Shown: positions 16,062 through 25,038 of the stretch, one piece after another
How the letters are laid out: every line of letters starts with the position of its first letter
Numbering within the stretch: position 1 is the first letter of the stretch
Assembly (NCBI GenBank): GCA_947501845.1
Contig: CANMXP010000017.1
Span: 1-64,000 of the forward strand
Reading direction: 5' to 3'
From: an uncultured Flavobacteriaceae bacterium
Lineage (GTDB): Bacteria; Bacteroidota; Bacteroidia; Flavobacteriales; Flavobacteriaceae
DNA length: 64,000 nucleotides
Made by a program: the position numbers and the translations under genes
Notes under the pieces: model-generated
The model's input: the letters and a program-made list of their open reading frames with translations, nothing else
Databases searched by the model: none
Told to the model about the DNA's origin: nothing

Positions 16062-16613
16062 ATGAGTAAGAAAGAAACAACAAACGATATAGAAAACGAT
16101 CAGATAGACAGTGTACAAAATGAAACTGTTGAAGTTGAAGAGCAAGTTGTAGAAGAGCAAACTGCTGAAGAAAAACTTGAGGCAGAGTTAAAACAAGAAA
16201 AAGACAAATATTTACGCTTATTTGCCGAATTTGAAAATTATAAACGCCGTACTTCTAAAGAGCGTATTGAGTTATTTTCAACAGCAAGTGAGGATGTTAT
16301 GAAAACCTTGCTACCAATTCTCGATGATTTTGAGCGTGCATTAACACACATAGAAGAGGATAAAGAAGCAGAGGAGTTGCGTAAAGGTGTTTTATTGATT
16401 TATCAAAAATTAGTAAAGACACTAGAACAAAAGGGACTAACACCCGTAAAAGTGGAGAAAGGAGATGCTTTTAATGCCGATGATCATGAAGCTGTTACTC
16501 AAATACCAGCTCCTAGTGAAGACTTAAAAGGAAAAATTATTGACGTTATTGAAAAAGGTTATAAGCTTGGTGAAAAAGTAATTCGTTTTCCAAAAGTTGT
16601 TATAGGGCAATAA
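16062..16613 (+). CDS. grpE: Nucleotide exchange factor GrpE
   Basis: 183 residues. An acidic disordered N-terminus (~1-45) is followed by a long coiled coil (EEKLEAELKQEKDKYLRLFA) with the family motif FAEFENYKRRTSKERIELF. After it come a helix bundle (LLPILDDFERAL) and the C-terminal beta domain ending VIEKGYKLGEKVIRFPKVVI, the typical GrpE wing. It releases ADP from DnaK. It is first in an operon with dnaJ, 9 bases apart; dnaK is not in the window. The promoter resembles a stress promoter. Confidence 0.96.
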   Translation: MSKKETTNDIENDQIDSVQNETVEVEEQVVEEQTAEEKLEAELKQEKDKYLRLFAEFENYKRRTSKERIELFSTASEDVMKTLLPILDDFERALTHIEEDKEAEELRKGVLLIYQKLVKTLEQKGLTPVKVEKGDAFNADDHEAVTQIPAPSEDLKGKIIDVIEKGYKLGEKVIRFPKVVIGQ

Positions 16614-16622
16614 AACATAGAC

Positions 16623-17741
16623 ATGGCTAAAAGAGATTATTACGAGGTATTAGGAGTTAGTAAAGGAGCAACCGCATCTGAAATAAAAAAAGCTTATCGA
16701 AAAAAGGCAATCGAGTTTCATCCAGACAAAAACCCAGATAACAAAGAAGCCGAAGCTAAATTTAAAGAAGCAGCTGAAGCTTATGAAGTGTTGAGTGATG
16801 CCGATAAAAAAGCGCGTTACGATCAATTTGGTCATCAAGCCTTTGAAAATGGCGGGGGTGGCTTTGGAGGTGGCGGTATGAATATGGATGATATTTTCAG
16901 TCAGTTTGGAGATATTTTTGGCGGTGGCTTTGGTGGCGGATTCTCTGGTTTTGGCGGAGGCGGTGGTCAACGTCGTGTAAAAGGAAGTAATCTTCGTATT
17001 CGTGTAAAATTGACTTTAGAGGAGATTGCCAATGGTATTGAGAAAAAAATAAAAGTAAAACGTAAAGTTCAAGCACCAGGAACTACTTATAAAACATGTT
17101 CTACGTGTAACGGTAGTGGACAAGTAACGCGTATAGCAAATACGATTTTAGGTAGAATGCAAACATCAGCCCCTTGTAATGTGTGTGGTGGTGCAGGGCA
17201 GACCATAGATAAAAAACCTAATGATGCAGATTCACAAGGGTTAAAAGTAGCAGAAGAGACCGTTTCTATAAAAATACCAGCAGGTGTTGTAGATGGCATG
17301 CAACTTAAAGTATCAGGCAAAGGAAATGAAGCACCAGGAAATGGTATTTCTGGAGACCTCATCGTACTTATAGAAGAAGAAGCGCATGATAAATTACAGC
17401 GTGAAGGTGATAATTTACATTACGATTTATATGTTAGTTACCCAGATGCTGTTTTAGGAACTTCCAAAGAAATTGACACAGTAACAGGTAAAGTGCGTAT
17501 AAAAGTAGAGGCGGGCGTACAGTCGGGTAAAATTTTACGCTTACGCGGAAAAGGTATCCCAAGCATAAACGGATACGGTAAAGGGGATTTGTTAGTGCAT
17601 GTAAACGTATGGACACCTAAAACCTTAAATAAGCAACAAAAAGAATTTTTTGAATCCATGAGAAATGACGAACATTTCGATCCGAAACCAGAAAGTTCTG
17701 ATAAATCATTTTTTGAAAAAGTAAAGGATATGTTCTCTTAA
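16623..17741 (+). CDS. dnaJ: Chaperone DnaJ with reduced zinc finger
   Basis: 372 residues. The J domain carries HPD at 33-35. The Gly/Phe-rich region (~77-118) includes [20 protein letters not shown]. The zinc-finger region has only two CxxCxGxG-type motifs, CSTCNGSG (C159, C162) and CNVCGGAG (C185, C188), instead of the usual four, so it can hold one zinc rather than two. Two C-terminal beta domains and EKVKDMFS at the end follow. DnaJ presents unfolded substrates to DnaK and stimulates its ATPase. The shortened finger matches what I recall of flavobacterial DnaJ and is not a frameshift, since the frame and the spacing are clean. Confidence 0.96.
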   Translation: MAKRDYYEVLGVSKGATASEIKKAYRKKAIEFHPDKNPDNKEAEAKFKEAAEAYEVLSDADKKARYDQFGHQAFENGGGGFGGGGMNMDDIFSQFGDIFGGGFGGGFSGFGGGGGQRRVKGSNLRIRVKLTLEEIANGIEKKIKVKRKVQAPGTTYKTCSTCNGSGQVTRIANTILGRMQTSAPCNVCGGAGQTIDKKPNDADSQGLKVAEETVSIKIPAGVVDGMQLKVSGKGNEAPGNGISGDLIVLIEEEAHDKLQREGDNLHYDLYVSYPDAVLGTSKEIDTVTGKVRIKVEAGVQSGKILRLRGKGIPSINGYGKGDLLVHVNVWTPKTLNKQQKEFFESMRNDEHFDPKPESSDKSFFEKVKDMFS

Positions 17742-17846
17742 AAACGGCGCATTATCAGTAATATAGATAAGGTTTGTTTATACAAATTTTTTAAACTATA
17801 AAAGAAAGTTCTCTTATAGTTTTGTTATTAGTATTTAAAAAATAAC

Positions 17847-17946
17847 TATATTTGAATCATCACTAATTAATTTTAGTGATAATTTTTCTTTTTCATAGCA
17901 ATTTTTTTCCCATCCTTAATTTATTAAGGGTGGGTTTTGTTTTTTA
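17847..17946 (+). ncRNA. Candidate small RNA between dnaJ and an ABC exporter operon
   Basis: A full Bacteroidota promoter is visible: TTTG at 17821-17824, 22 bases, then TATATTTG at 17847-17854. Directly after it comes hairpin 1 (ATCACTAA/TTAGTGAT, 17859-17880) with AATTTTTCTTTTT, then hairpin 2 (CCCATCCTTAAT/ATTAAGGGTGGG, 17909-17934) with TTTTGTTTTTT. No reading frame is present. The transcript would be about 85 bases. Alternatively the hairpins are only tandem terminators for grpE-dnaJ, but then the promoter-like sequence is unexplained. Confidence 0.4.
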
Positions 17947-18055
17947 TATAGCCAATATATATGTATTAGGGTTCTTTTACAACATTATTTAATATGTTAT
18001 TTATAACTATAACATTTAATATATTTACATTTATCAAGCGAATTAAAAAATAAGA

Positions 18056-18982
18056 ATGAACAACTTACTAGAAGTTAAAGAAGTTTCTAAAAACTTCGGA
18101 GACTTTAAAGCACTCAATGAAGTATCAATAACAGTTCCTAAAGGTAGTATATTTGGTTTATTAGGACCTAATGGAGCTGGAAAAACAACGCTTATAAGAA
18201 TTATTAACCAAATAACTATACCAGATCAAGGAAAGGTACTTTTAGATGGTGAATTACTCAACCCTTACCATATTAAAGATATTGGTTATTTACCAGAAGA
18301 GCGAGGCCTTTACAAATCAATGAAAGTAGGGGAACAGGCTTTATATTTAGCGCAGTTAAAAGGCCTAAGTAAAACAGAAGCAAAAACACGACTAAAGTAC
18401 TGGTTCGAGCGTTTAGAAATTGGTGACTGGTGGAATAAGAAAATTCAAGAGTTATCCAAAGGAATGGCCCAAAAAATACAGTTTGTAGTTACGGTGCTGC
18501 ATCAGCCAAAACTTTTAATTTTTGATGAGCCTTTTTCGGGTTTCGATCCTATAAATGCCAATTTAATTAAAGACGAAATTCTACGTTTACGAGAAGAAGG
18601 AGCGACCGTTATTTTTTCAACCCATAGAATGGAATCTGTCGAAGAGTTATGTGATGATATAGCATTAATACATAAATCGAATAAAATACTTGATGGAAAA
18701 TTAATTGATGTTAAAAGACAGTATAAAATAAATACTTATGAGGTTGGTATCCGTACAGATAATAAAGAAGCTTTAGAACAAGAATTAGCAAATAAGTTTG
18801 ATACTTCCGAAGCCAATTTTAAAACTTTAGAAGACGAATTAAAGTTGAATATAAAACTTTCTGAAACAGATAAACCAAACGATTTATTAAGTTATTTAGG
18901 AACAAAAGGAGAGCTATCCCATTTTGTTGAATTAATACCAAGTGTAAACGACATTTTTATTCAAACAGTAAAGAATAATTAA
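18056..18982 (+). CDS. ABC exporter ATP-binding protein (NatA-like)
   Basis: 308 residues. Nucleotide-binding domain with Walker A GLLGPNGAGKTTLIRII (~33-50), signature ELSKGMAQKIQFV (the canonical LSGGQ replaced by LSKGM), Walker B LLIFDEPFSGFDP and H-loop IFSTHRMES. The C-terminal ~80 residues form the DUF4162 extension typical of NatA/DrrA-type exporters. The ATPase is on the cytoplasmic face and pairs with the permease encoded 5 bases downstream. The substrate is unknown; sodium, antibiotics or lipids are family options. A promoter-like TATATTTA box lies about 30 bases before the ATG. Confidence 0.92.
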   Translation: MNNLLEVKEVSKNFGDFKALNEVSITVPKGSIFGLLGPNGAGKTTLIRIINQITIPDQGKVLLDGELLNPYHIKDIGYLPEERGLYKSMKVGEQALYLAQLKGLSKTEAKTRLKYWFERLEIGDWWNKKIQELSKGMAQKIQFVVTVLHQPKLLIFDEPFSGFDPINANLIKDEILRLREEGATVIFSTHRMESVEELCDDIALIHKSNKILDGKLIDVKRQYKINTYEVGIRTDNKEALEQELANKFDTSEANFKTLEDELKLNIKLSETDKPNDLLSYLGTKGELSHFVELIPSVNDIFIQTVKNN

Positions 18983-18987
18983 TTTTT

Positions 18988-20301
18988 ATGAACCATTTAC
19001 CGCTCATAATTAAACGCGAATATTTAACGAAGGTTAAAAATAAATCGTTTATAGTGATGACTATTTTAAGTCCTATTATAATGATAGTACTTATTGCTGT
19101 TGTTGCATATTTATCACAGTTAAATAATGACAAAGTACGTACTATTTCTATTTTGGATGAATCAGGATTGGTACAAGATGTTTTTAAAAAATCAGATAAA
19201 ACGACTTATCATATTTTAGAGAATATGTCTTTGGAAGAAGCCAAGTTGTTGTCAAAAGAAACGGCTTCTTATGGGTTATTGCACATAGGGAAATTTGATA
19301 CTGTAGAAACAGTTTCAGACCATGCTAGGTTTTATTCAGAAGAATCACCATCACTAACTTTGATATCGGATTTAGAAAACAAGCTAGGTAAGACGCTTAC
19401 CAATATAAAATTACATCAGCAAGGCATAGACATTAATTTGATTCATGCTTCAAAAATAAGTGTTGAAATAGCTCAAGAAAGCTTTAAAGGAGAAAAAACA
19501 TCAAAGATAGATAGTTTTGCCAAACTTGGTTTTGGAATTGCCGCTGGATATCTGCTGTTTATGTTTATTATTATTTACGGTAATATGATCATGCGCAGTG
19601 TAATTGAGGAAAAAACGAGTAGAATTATAGAGATAATTATTTCTTCTGTAAAACCTGTACAATTAATGCTTGGTAAAATTATAGGAACCTCATTGGCAGG
19701 AATTACCCAGTTTGTTATTTGGATGATTTTTGGAGGTCTTTTAATGACTATTGTGTCATTGGTGATAGGTATAGATCTTTTTGATGCAGCGGCACCACAG
19801 CAGGAGCTTTTGCAAATGGCTTCGCAAGGTTCTGGTTTTAATTTTTATTTTGAATCTTTTAAAACAACTATGCATAACTTGCCATTAATGAATCTTATCA
19901 TTGCATTTATATTATTCTTTATTGGTGGCTATTTACTATTTAGCTCATTATATGCTGCTATTGGGGCAGCTGTCGATAACGAAACAGATACACAGCAGTT
20001 TTTACTGCCAATTATTTTGCCTTTAATTTTGGCAGTTTATATTGGTATCTTTACAGTGATTGAAGATCCACACGGAACGGTGTCCACGGTATTTTCTTTC
20101 ATACCATTTACATCACCTGTGGTTATGCTTATGCGTATTCCTTTTGGTGTACCTATATGGCAACAATTGGTATCATTATTGTTATTAATTGGTTCATTTA
20201 TGTTTACGGTCTGGTTTGCAGCAAAAATATACAGAGTCGGTATTTTAATGTATGGTAAAAAACCAAGCTATAAAGAATTGATAAAGTGGATTAAATACTA
20301 A
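18988..20301 (+). CDS. ABC-2 type exporter permease (NatB-like)
   Basis: 437 residues. An N-terminal helix (~20-42, IVMTILSPIIMIVLIAVVAY) is followed by a ~130-residue extracytoplasmic domain and then five or six C-terminal helices starting at ~178. The conserved ABC-2 coupling text VIEEKTSRIIEIIISSVKPV is present, and PIILPLILAVYIGIFTVIED and FIPFTSPVVMLMRIPFGVP are family hallmarks (COG1668). It forms the membrane half of the exporter with the upstream ATPase. The mscS-type gene starts 1 base after its stop, so three genes form an operon. Confidence 0.92.
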   Translation: MNHLPLIIKREYLTKVKNKSFIVMTILSPIIMIVLIAVVAYLSQLNNDKVRTISILDESGLVQDVFKKSDKTTYHILENMSLEEAKLLSKETASYGLLHIGKFDTVETVSDHARFYSEESPSLTLISDLENKLGKTLTNIKLHQQGIDINLIHASKISVEIAQESFKGEKTSKIDSFAKLGFGIAAGYLLFMFIIIYGNMIMRSVIEEKTSRIIEIIISSVKPVQLMLGKIIGTSLAGITQFVIWMIFGGLLMTIVSLVIGIDLFDAAAPQQELLQMASQGSGFNFYFESFKTTMHNLPLMNLIIAFILFFIGGYLLFSSLYAAIGAAVDNETDTQQFLLPIILPLILAVYIGIFTVIEDPHGTVSTVFSFIPFTSPVVMLMRIPFGVPIWQQLVSLLLLIGSFMFTVWFAAKIYRVGILMYGKKPSYKELIKWIKY

Positions 20302-20302
20302 G

Positions 20303-21232
20303 ATGCAAGAAGGAAATAAAATAGAGGAAAGCGTAGAAGATATAGGAGATGCTATTACCAAAAGTTCTATATGGGAGAAACTTGGTGACTTTTTGGAATT
20401 TAGACTTATAGATTTTACATACGGTACTGGGGACAATATACATTATATTGTGCTTAAGGTTAAATATGTTTTACTTGTAGTTGCTGTTATTGTTATTACG
20501 ACGTATCTTTTAAGATGGATTAAAAAGTTGGTAACCAGAAAAATGCCAGTTGAAGATAAAGCAAAATTCAACTCTGTTTTTTCTTTTGCTAAATGGATTA
20601 TCTATATCATAGTAACCCTTGTCGTTTTTGATTCGATCGGAATAAATGTTACAGCTATTTTTGCAGCATCAGCCGCTTTACTAATTGGAGTTGGTTTAGC
20701 ACTGCAAACACTGTTTAAGGATATAATTTCTGGAATATTTATACTTATAGATCAGTCGGTGCATGTTGGAGATATTATTGAAATTGATGGTAAAGTTGGT
20801 CGTGTAGAAGAAATTAAACTAAGAACAACGAGAGCTGTCACCATTGATAATAAGGTTTTGGTTATCCCTAATCATTTATATTTAGAAAACAGTCTATATA
20901 ACTGGACCCAGAATGGAACTACAACTAGAGAATCTGTTAGTGTAGGGGTAGCCTATGGTAGTGATGTACAATTGGTAAAACAACTATTGCTTCAAGCAGC
21001 AAGTACCCATCCAGAAGTCATTAGTATACCAGAACCGACTGTTATATTTACGGATTTTGGAGATAGTTCATTGAATTTTAAAATTATTTTCACAATAAAT
21101 GATAGTTTTAAGGCTCTGTATCCAAAAAGTGATATCCGTTTTGAAATAGATAGGTTGTTTAGAGAAAACAATATAAGCATACCGTTCCCTCAGAGAGATA
21201 TACATATTATTTCACAGAATAGAGGAGAATAG
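20303..21232 (+). CDS. Small-conductance mechanosensitive channel family protein
   Basis: 309 residues. Three membrane helices at about 48-70, 90-108 and 112-135. The last is the MscS pore helix with GVGLALQTLFKDIISGIFIL. The following beta domain (VHVGDIIEIDGKVGRVEEIK, then IPNHLYLENSLYNWT) and an alpha/beta C-terminus match MscS. The channel opens under membrane tension and releases solutes upon hypo-osmotic shock. Its placement behind an ABC exporter suggests envelope-stress grouping only. An N-terminal cytosolic or periplasmic stretch of ~45 residues precedes the helices. Confidence 0.93.
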   Translation: MQEGNKIEESVEDIGDAITKSSIWEKLGDFLEFRLIDFTYGTGDNIHYIVLKVKYVLLVVAVIVITTYLLRWIKKLVTRKMPVEDKAKFNSVFSFAKWIIYIIVTLVVFDSIGINVTAIFAASAALLIGVGLALQTLFKDIISGIFILIDQSVHVGDIIEIDGKVGRVEEIKLRTTRAVTIDNKVLVIPNHLYLENSLYNWTQNGTTTRESVSVGVAYGSDVQLVKQLLLQAASTHPEVISIPEPTVIFTDFGDSSLNFKIIFTINDSFKALYPKSDIRFEIDRLFRENNISIPFPQRDIHIISQNRGE

Positions 21233-21330
21233 ATTAAAACAAAAAGATTTCTGGGTTCCAGAAGTCATTAAAATAAATTTATAAATTGAATACAGATGTC
21301 TTTCATCCTTATTCTTTAATTTAAAATAAA

Positions 21331-22494
21331 ATGCCAAAAATATTAGTAATAGAAGACGAAGCAGCCATTAGAAGGGTGTTAGTAAAAATTCTTTCAGAAG
21401 AAAATGACAAGTACCAAGTCGATGAAGCTGAAGATGGTTTATTAGGAATTGAAAAAATAAAAAATGATGATTTCGATTTAGTGCTTTGCGACATTAAAAT
21501 GCCAAAAATGGATGGTGTTGAAGTTTTGGAGGCCATAAAAAAAATTAAACCAGAAACGCCTATTGTCATGATTTCAGGCCATGGAGATCTAGATACAGCT
21601 GTAAATACAATGCGTTTAGGAGCTTTTGATTACATATCGAAACCGCCAGATTTAAATAGATTGCTAAATACGGTACGTAATGCTTTAGACAAAAAAGAAT
21701 TAGTAGTCGAAAATAAACTGCTAAAAAAGAAGGTAAGCAAGAATTTTGAAATGATTGGAGAAAGCAAAGGCATTTCTCATATAAAATCTATTATTGAAAA
21801 AGTAGCGCAAACAGATGCTCGTGTCCTTATTACGGGGCCTAATGGAACAGGAAAAGAGCTGGTTGCACATTGGTTGCACCAAAAAAGTGATAGATCGAAA
21901 GGCGCTATGATTGAAGTTAATTGCGCAGCGATTCCTAGCGAACTGATAGAAAGTGAATTATTTGGTCACGTTAAAGGAGCCTTTACCAGTGCAGTTAAAG
22001 ACCGAGCAGGTAAATTTGAAGCAGCTAATGGGGGAACTATTTTTTTAGATGAAATTGGGGATATGAGTTTGCCCGCACAAGCTAAGGTGCTTCGAGCATT
22101 GCAAGAAAGCCGTATCCAACGCGTAGGAAGCGATAAGGACATCAAAGTAAATGTTCGTGTCGTAGCAGCTACGAATAAGGATTTAAAAAAGGAAATAGCA
22201 GAGGGAAGATTCCGTGAAGATTTGTATCACAGATTGGCCGTTATATTAATTAAGGTACCAGCTTTAAATGATAGACGAGATGATATTCCTTTATTGGTCA
22301 ATCATTTTACAGAAAAGATTGCTAGTGAGCAGGGAACCGCGAAAAAGTCGTTTTCAGGAAAAGCCATTAAATTACTTCAAGATTACGACTGGACAGGAAA
22401 TATTAGAGAATTACGCAATGTCGTAGAACGATTAATCATTCTTGGAGGAGCAGAAGTGAGCGAGGAAGATGTTAAGTTGTTTGCTTCCAAATAA
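21331..22494 (+). CDS. NtrC-like sigma-54 activator without DNA-binding domain
   Basis: 387 residues. Receiver domain 1-120 with phosphoacceptor D54 (LVLCDIKMPKMDG) and Lys in FDYISKPPD. AAA+ sigma-54 interaction domain ~141-370 with Walker A GPNGTGKE (169-176), GAFTSA at 216-221 and Walker B IFLDEIGD (D240), then arginine-finger region ALNDRRDDIPLL. The sigma-54 contact loop is GAFTGA in most members; here the second Gly is Ser, with F and T kept. The protein stops ~15 residues after the AAA+ domain (NVVERLIILGGAEVSEED), so the Fis-type HTH of NtrC is missing although the frame ends cleanly. It may activate sigma-54 promoters from solution, or be a receiver-controlled ATPase with another role. 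Confidence 0.88.
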   Translation: MPKILVIEDEAAIRRVLVKILSEENDKYQVDEAEDGLLGIEKIKNDDFDLVLCDIKMPKMDGVEVLEAIKKIKPETPIVMISGHGDLDTAVNTMRLGAFDYISKPPDLNRLLNTVRNALDKKELVVENKLLKKKVSKNFEMIGESKGISHIKSIIEKVAQTDARVLITGPNGTGKELVAHWLHQKSDRSKGAMIEVNCAAIPSELIESELFGHVKGAFTSAVKDRAGKFEAANGGTIFLDEIGDMSLPAQAKVLRALQESRIQRVGSDKDIKVNVRVVAATNKDLKKEIAEGRFREDLYHRLAVILIKVPALNDRRDDIPLLVNHFTEKIASEQGTAKKSFSGKAIKLLQDYDWTGNIRELRNVVERLIILGGAEVSEEDVKLFASK

Positions 22495-22504
22495 AATGAA
22501 AGAT

Positions 22505-22550
22505 AACCTGATTTCCTCTTTATTCGATATTAATTAAAGGAAATCAGGTT
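22505..22550 (+). terminator. Intrinsic terminator of the NtrC-like gene
   Basis: AACCTGATTTCCTCTTTATT pairs with AATTAAAGGAAATCAGGTT, followed by AAAAAAATTA. The stem of the main part is 12 base pairs. It lies 10 bases behind the stop codon; the A-run makes it also usable from the opposite strand. Confidence 0.75.
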
Positions 22551-22580
22551 AAAAAAATTAAATAATATTCAAATTAGACA

Positions 22581-22614
22581 AGACTATCAAGTTTTAGTAC
22601 TTTTCTGATAGTCT
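22581..22614 (-). terminator. Hairpin behind the beta-helix gene
   Basis: AGACTATCA pairs with TGATAGTCT around a 16-base loop, only 4 bases from the minus-strand stop codon. No clear U-run follows, so terminator function is moderate at best. Confidence 0.45.
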
Positions 22615-22617
22615 AAC

Positions 22618-24624
22618 CTATCTTTTTAAATATTTTAAGGTTTTAATTTTGTTCTTTGATTGATCGTAGAAATTAATTAGATAAAGGCCAGCTGCTTGTC
22701 TTGTTAAATCTATCTCATTGTACTGATTAAATTTTTCTGATAATATGATTTGCCCCAGTTGATTATGCACTTGATAATTACCTTCAATTGACGATTTAAC
22801 TTTTAGTATACCTGTACCTGGGTTAGGATATGTCTGAATTGTTGAAGCATTTAATTCATCATCAGGAGTAGATAATGTGCCATCTCCATAGAATCCTTCT
22901 TTTATCCATTTGTTAATGGCACTAGCCGTATATGCAGTATTCCAATTCAAATAATTTATATTAGCTAAGTTTTGATAGTATTCATTTCTATTGGCTAAGC
23001 CAAGAACTTCGCTAACATATCTATCAAAAGAGCGGCTAGGATCTGGGTATACAGTAGTTATTGTATTAGTAGCACCAGTTTCGCTCATCCAATCATTTAA
23101 AGAATAACGAGTACCTGAAACATTAAAATTATTAGCGGTATCATCCTGTAATTCATAAGCATTATTGCTTATTAAAGAGGTATAATTACCATCGTACATA
23201 TTAACCATAAAACCAGAATTTAATGAAGTGGGAGCTGTTAATTCGTTGTTGGTTACTGATACGTTGGTGTTGCTTACCAATGTACTCATCCTAATGCCTT
23301 CAGTGCCGCCTAAGTTGTAAAGAATATTTTCACTAACGGTAAGGTTTCTATTTTCTCCAGTAATGGAAATTCCCCTTCCGTTATCAACAGATGGGCTTGT
23401 TTGATGAATTATAAGATTCTTTGTTACTTCACCATTATCCCAATCGTTGATCCCAATATCCCACCCCAAGGTTCTATTTGTAGGCTGTGATAATCCTGGA
23501 GACGTAATGATATTATCTTTAATAGTAATATCTTTAAAACGATGCGGATTAGTAGCATCATTACCTCCCATACTAATTGCAACTTCGCAGTCATTATAAA
23601 AATTATCCTCAATTGTGATATTAGCAGCATCTCCTGTTTCTGTATTAGCCCATTTATTTCCTATACTTGAAGGCCTGTGAAAAGCATTGCCTCTAAAAAT
23701 GGCATTTTCTGTATGATAAAAATAAGTATGGTGATTAAAAATAGTGGCTTGCCTAACGGCATCGTCACTACCACCAGCTTTTGAGAACCAGCCATTATGA
23801 TCAAAAATGTTCTCTTCAAGAAGAATGCCTCCTTTTATATTACTGGTAAAAAAACCTTGAGAATGCTTAATATCTCCATTAACAATAGTGCCGTAATTGT
23901 TTCGGATAATATTTCGTCTAACTCTAATATTTTTAATAGTACCCATTCTGTAGCCTTGGATAACATTGCTTCTATAAAAGTTAAATGTGCAACCCTCAAT
24001 TAATATATTTTCTGTGGTTTGGTTGTTAGCAGTAAAAAAATTAATGCCATCTCCACCATCATAATTAACAAAGTCTATATCGTCTGGGTTTCTAGTATGC
24101 GCATAGAAAGAAAGCCCAATAAACCACACATGTTGTGTGCCAAGACAGCATGCGCTAATACCATTATTTGCACCTGTTTTAAGTAATGGCGGCTGACTGC
24201 CTGGTCCGTAAGAGGCATAAACTATAGGTCTTGTTAAAGAATTACCGTTTTTTATATTACGGAGTCTTTCGTAAAAAACATCACCTCTTTTAAGAAGGAT
24301 CCATGCAGCTTCACCATTTGAGATCTGGTTAACTGCGGCAGCTATTGTTCTAAAAGGGTTTATTGCTCCTGCAGGTAAAATAGGGTTACTGCCAATTTCA
24401 GTTGCTGTGTTTGAATAGACTTCTCCAGTAGTATCATCTCCAGATGAACTAACGTATAAGATTTTTGATGTATTTTCAGGGTTTAATATACTCCAACCAT
24501 TTGAATCGTAAGGGTTTTCGATAATCTGACTATGCACCGTTAACAGTGTAAGAAAAATTATTGGAATACATAAAAAATTTTTTGTTTTTTGAAATTTGTT
24601 GAAAAGAAAATGTAGGTTTTTCAT
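22618..24624 (-). CDS. Secreted right-handed beta-helix protein with T9SS type A sorting domain
   Basis: 668 residues. N-terminal signal sequence (about 10-32, NFLCIPIIFLTLLTVHSQ). A large parallel beta-helix (~60-560) is shown by repeated short strands with Asn-rich turns, e.g. NILIEGCTFNFYRSNVIQG and ITIEDNFYNDCEVAISMGGN. The C-terminus (~595-668: TYPNPGTGILKVKSS, GLYLINFYD, ending KTLKYLKR) is the T9SS type A CTD that directs export across the outer membrane and anchoring. Such beta-helix proteins are often polysaccharide lyases or glycan-binding; no lyase motif stands out, so the activity is open. Single gene with a hairpin behind it. Confidence 0.88.
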   Translation of the reverse strand: MKNLHFLFNKFQKTKNFLCIPIIFLTLLTVHSQIIENPYDSNGWSILNPENTSKILYVSSSGDDTTGEVYSNTATEIGSNPILPAGAINPFRTIAAAVNQISNGEAAWILLKRGDVFYERLRNIKNGNSLTRPIVYASYGPGSQPPLLKTGANNGISACCLGTQHVWFIGLSFYAHTRNPDDIDFVNYDGGDGINFFTANNQTTENILIEGCTFNFYRSNVIQGYRMGTIKNIRVRRNIIRNNYGTIVNGDIKHSQGFFTSNIKGGILLEENIFDHNGWFSKAGGSDDAVRQATIFNHHTYFYHTENAIFRGNAFHRPSSIGNKWANTETGDAANITIEDNFYNDCEVAISMGGNDATNPHRFKDITIKDNIITSPGLSQPTNRTLGWDIGINDWDNGEVTKNLIIHQTSPSVDNGRGISITGENRNLTVSENILYNLGGTEGIRMSTLVSNTNVSVTNNELTAPTSLNSGFMVNMYDGNYTSLISNNAYELQDDTANNFNVSGTRYSLNDWMSETGATNTITTVYPDPSRSFDRYVSEVLGLANRNEYYQNLANINYLNWNTAYTASAINKWIKEGFYGDGTLSTPDDELNASTIQTYPNPGTGILKVKSSIEGNYQVHNQLGQIILSEKFNQYNEIDLTRQAAGLYLINFYDQSKNKIKTLKYLKR

Positions 24625-24981
24625 TGCGATTTTATTTGAATTTGGGTACTCAAAGATATCTTTTTGTTTTTTGAAAGGAGAATTTTTTATTGTTAAAAAG
24701 AAGTTAATTCATACAATTGATGCAGTTATATTCTCATAAATTAAATTCTGTAATACCACTTATAATGAAGAATTTAGCTGTTTCTTTGCTATAATTATTT
24801 AATAGCTATGGTAATTTAATTAAGTGCTATAAGGAAAATTAAATCGTTTCGTAGAATGTTTCTATAGCTTTAAAACTCGCGTCATATTATCGAGAATGTA
24901 TCGAGAATGATGAAAAAGCTATTTTATTATGACTCAAAAATGTCAGGCAGTATATCTCTAAAACTACTGAGGCAAAAAAAT
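24625..24981. other. Intergenic stretch upstream of the beta-helix gene
   Basis: AT-rich and gene-free. It should hold the promoter of the minus-strand beta-helix gene. A direct repeat TATCGAGAATG occurs twice in tandem near 24890-24915. No RNA gene or reading frame of coding character was seen. Confidence 0.4.
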
Positions 24982-25008
24982 GAGGCTGTCTAAAATCCAG
25001 ACAGCCTC
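24982..25008. terminator. Bidirectional intrinsic terminator
   Basis: Perfect 10-base stem GAGGCTGTCT/AGACAGCCTC with loop AAAATCC, an A-run before and GTTTTTTAA after. It ends the minus-strand coiled-coil gene 30 bases upstream of it. Confidence 0.85.
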
Positions 25009-25038
25009 GTTTTTTAACTTATTTATTATTAAGGAAAG

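Noticed and set aside
16650-16970. Antisense reading frames over dnaJ and over other genes
   Set aside because: They are shadows of strongly supported genes on the other strand, with no start signals or family motifs.
16623-17741. Frameshift or deletion in dnaJ because two zinc-finger repeats are missing
   Set aside because: The frame is continuous, the spacing is clean and the shortened form agrees with what is known of flavobacterial DnaJ.
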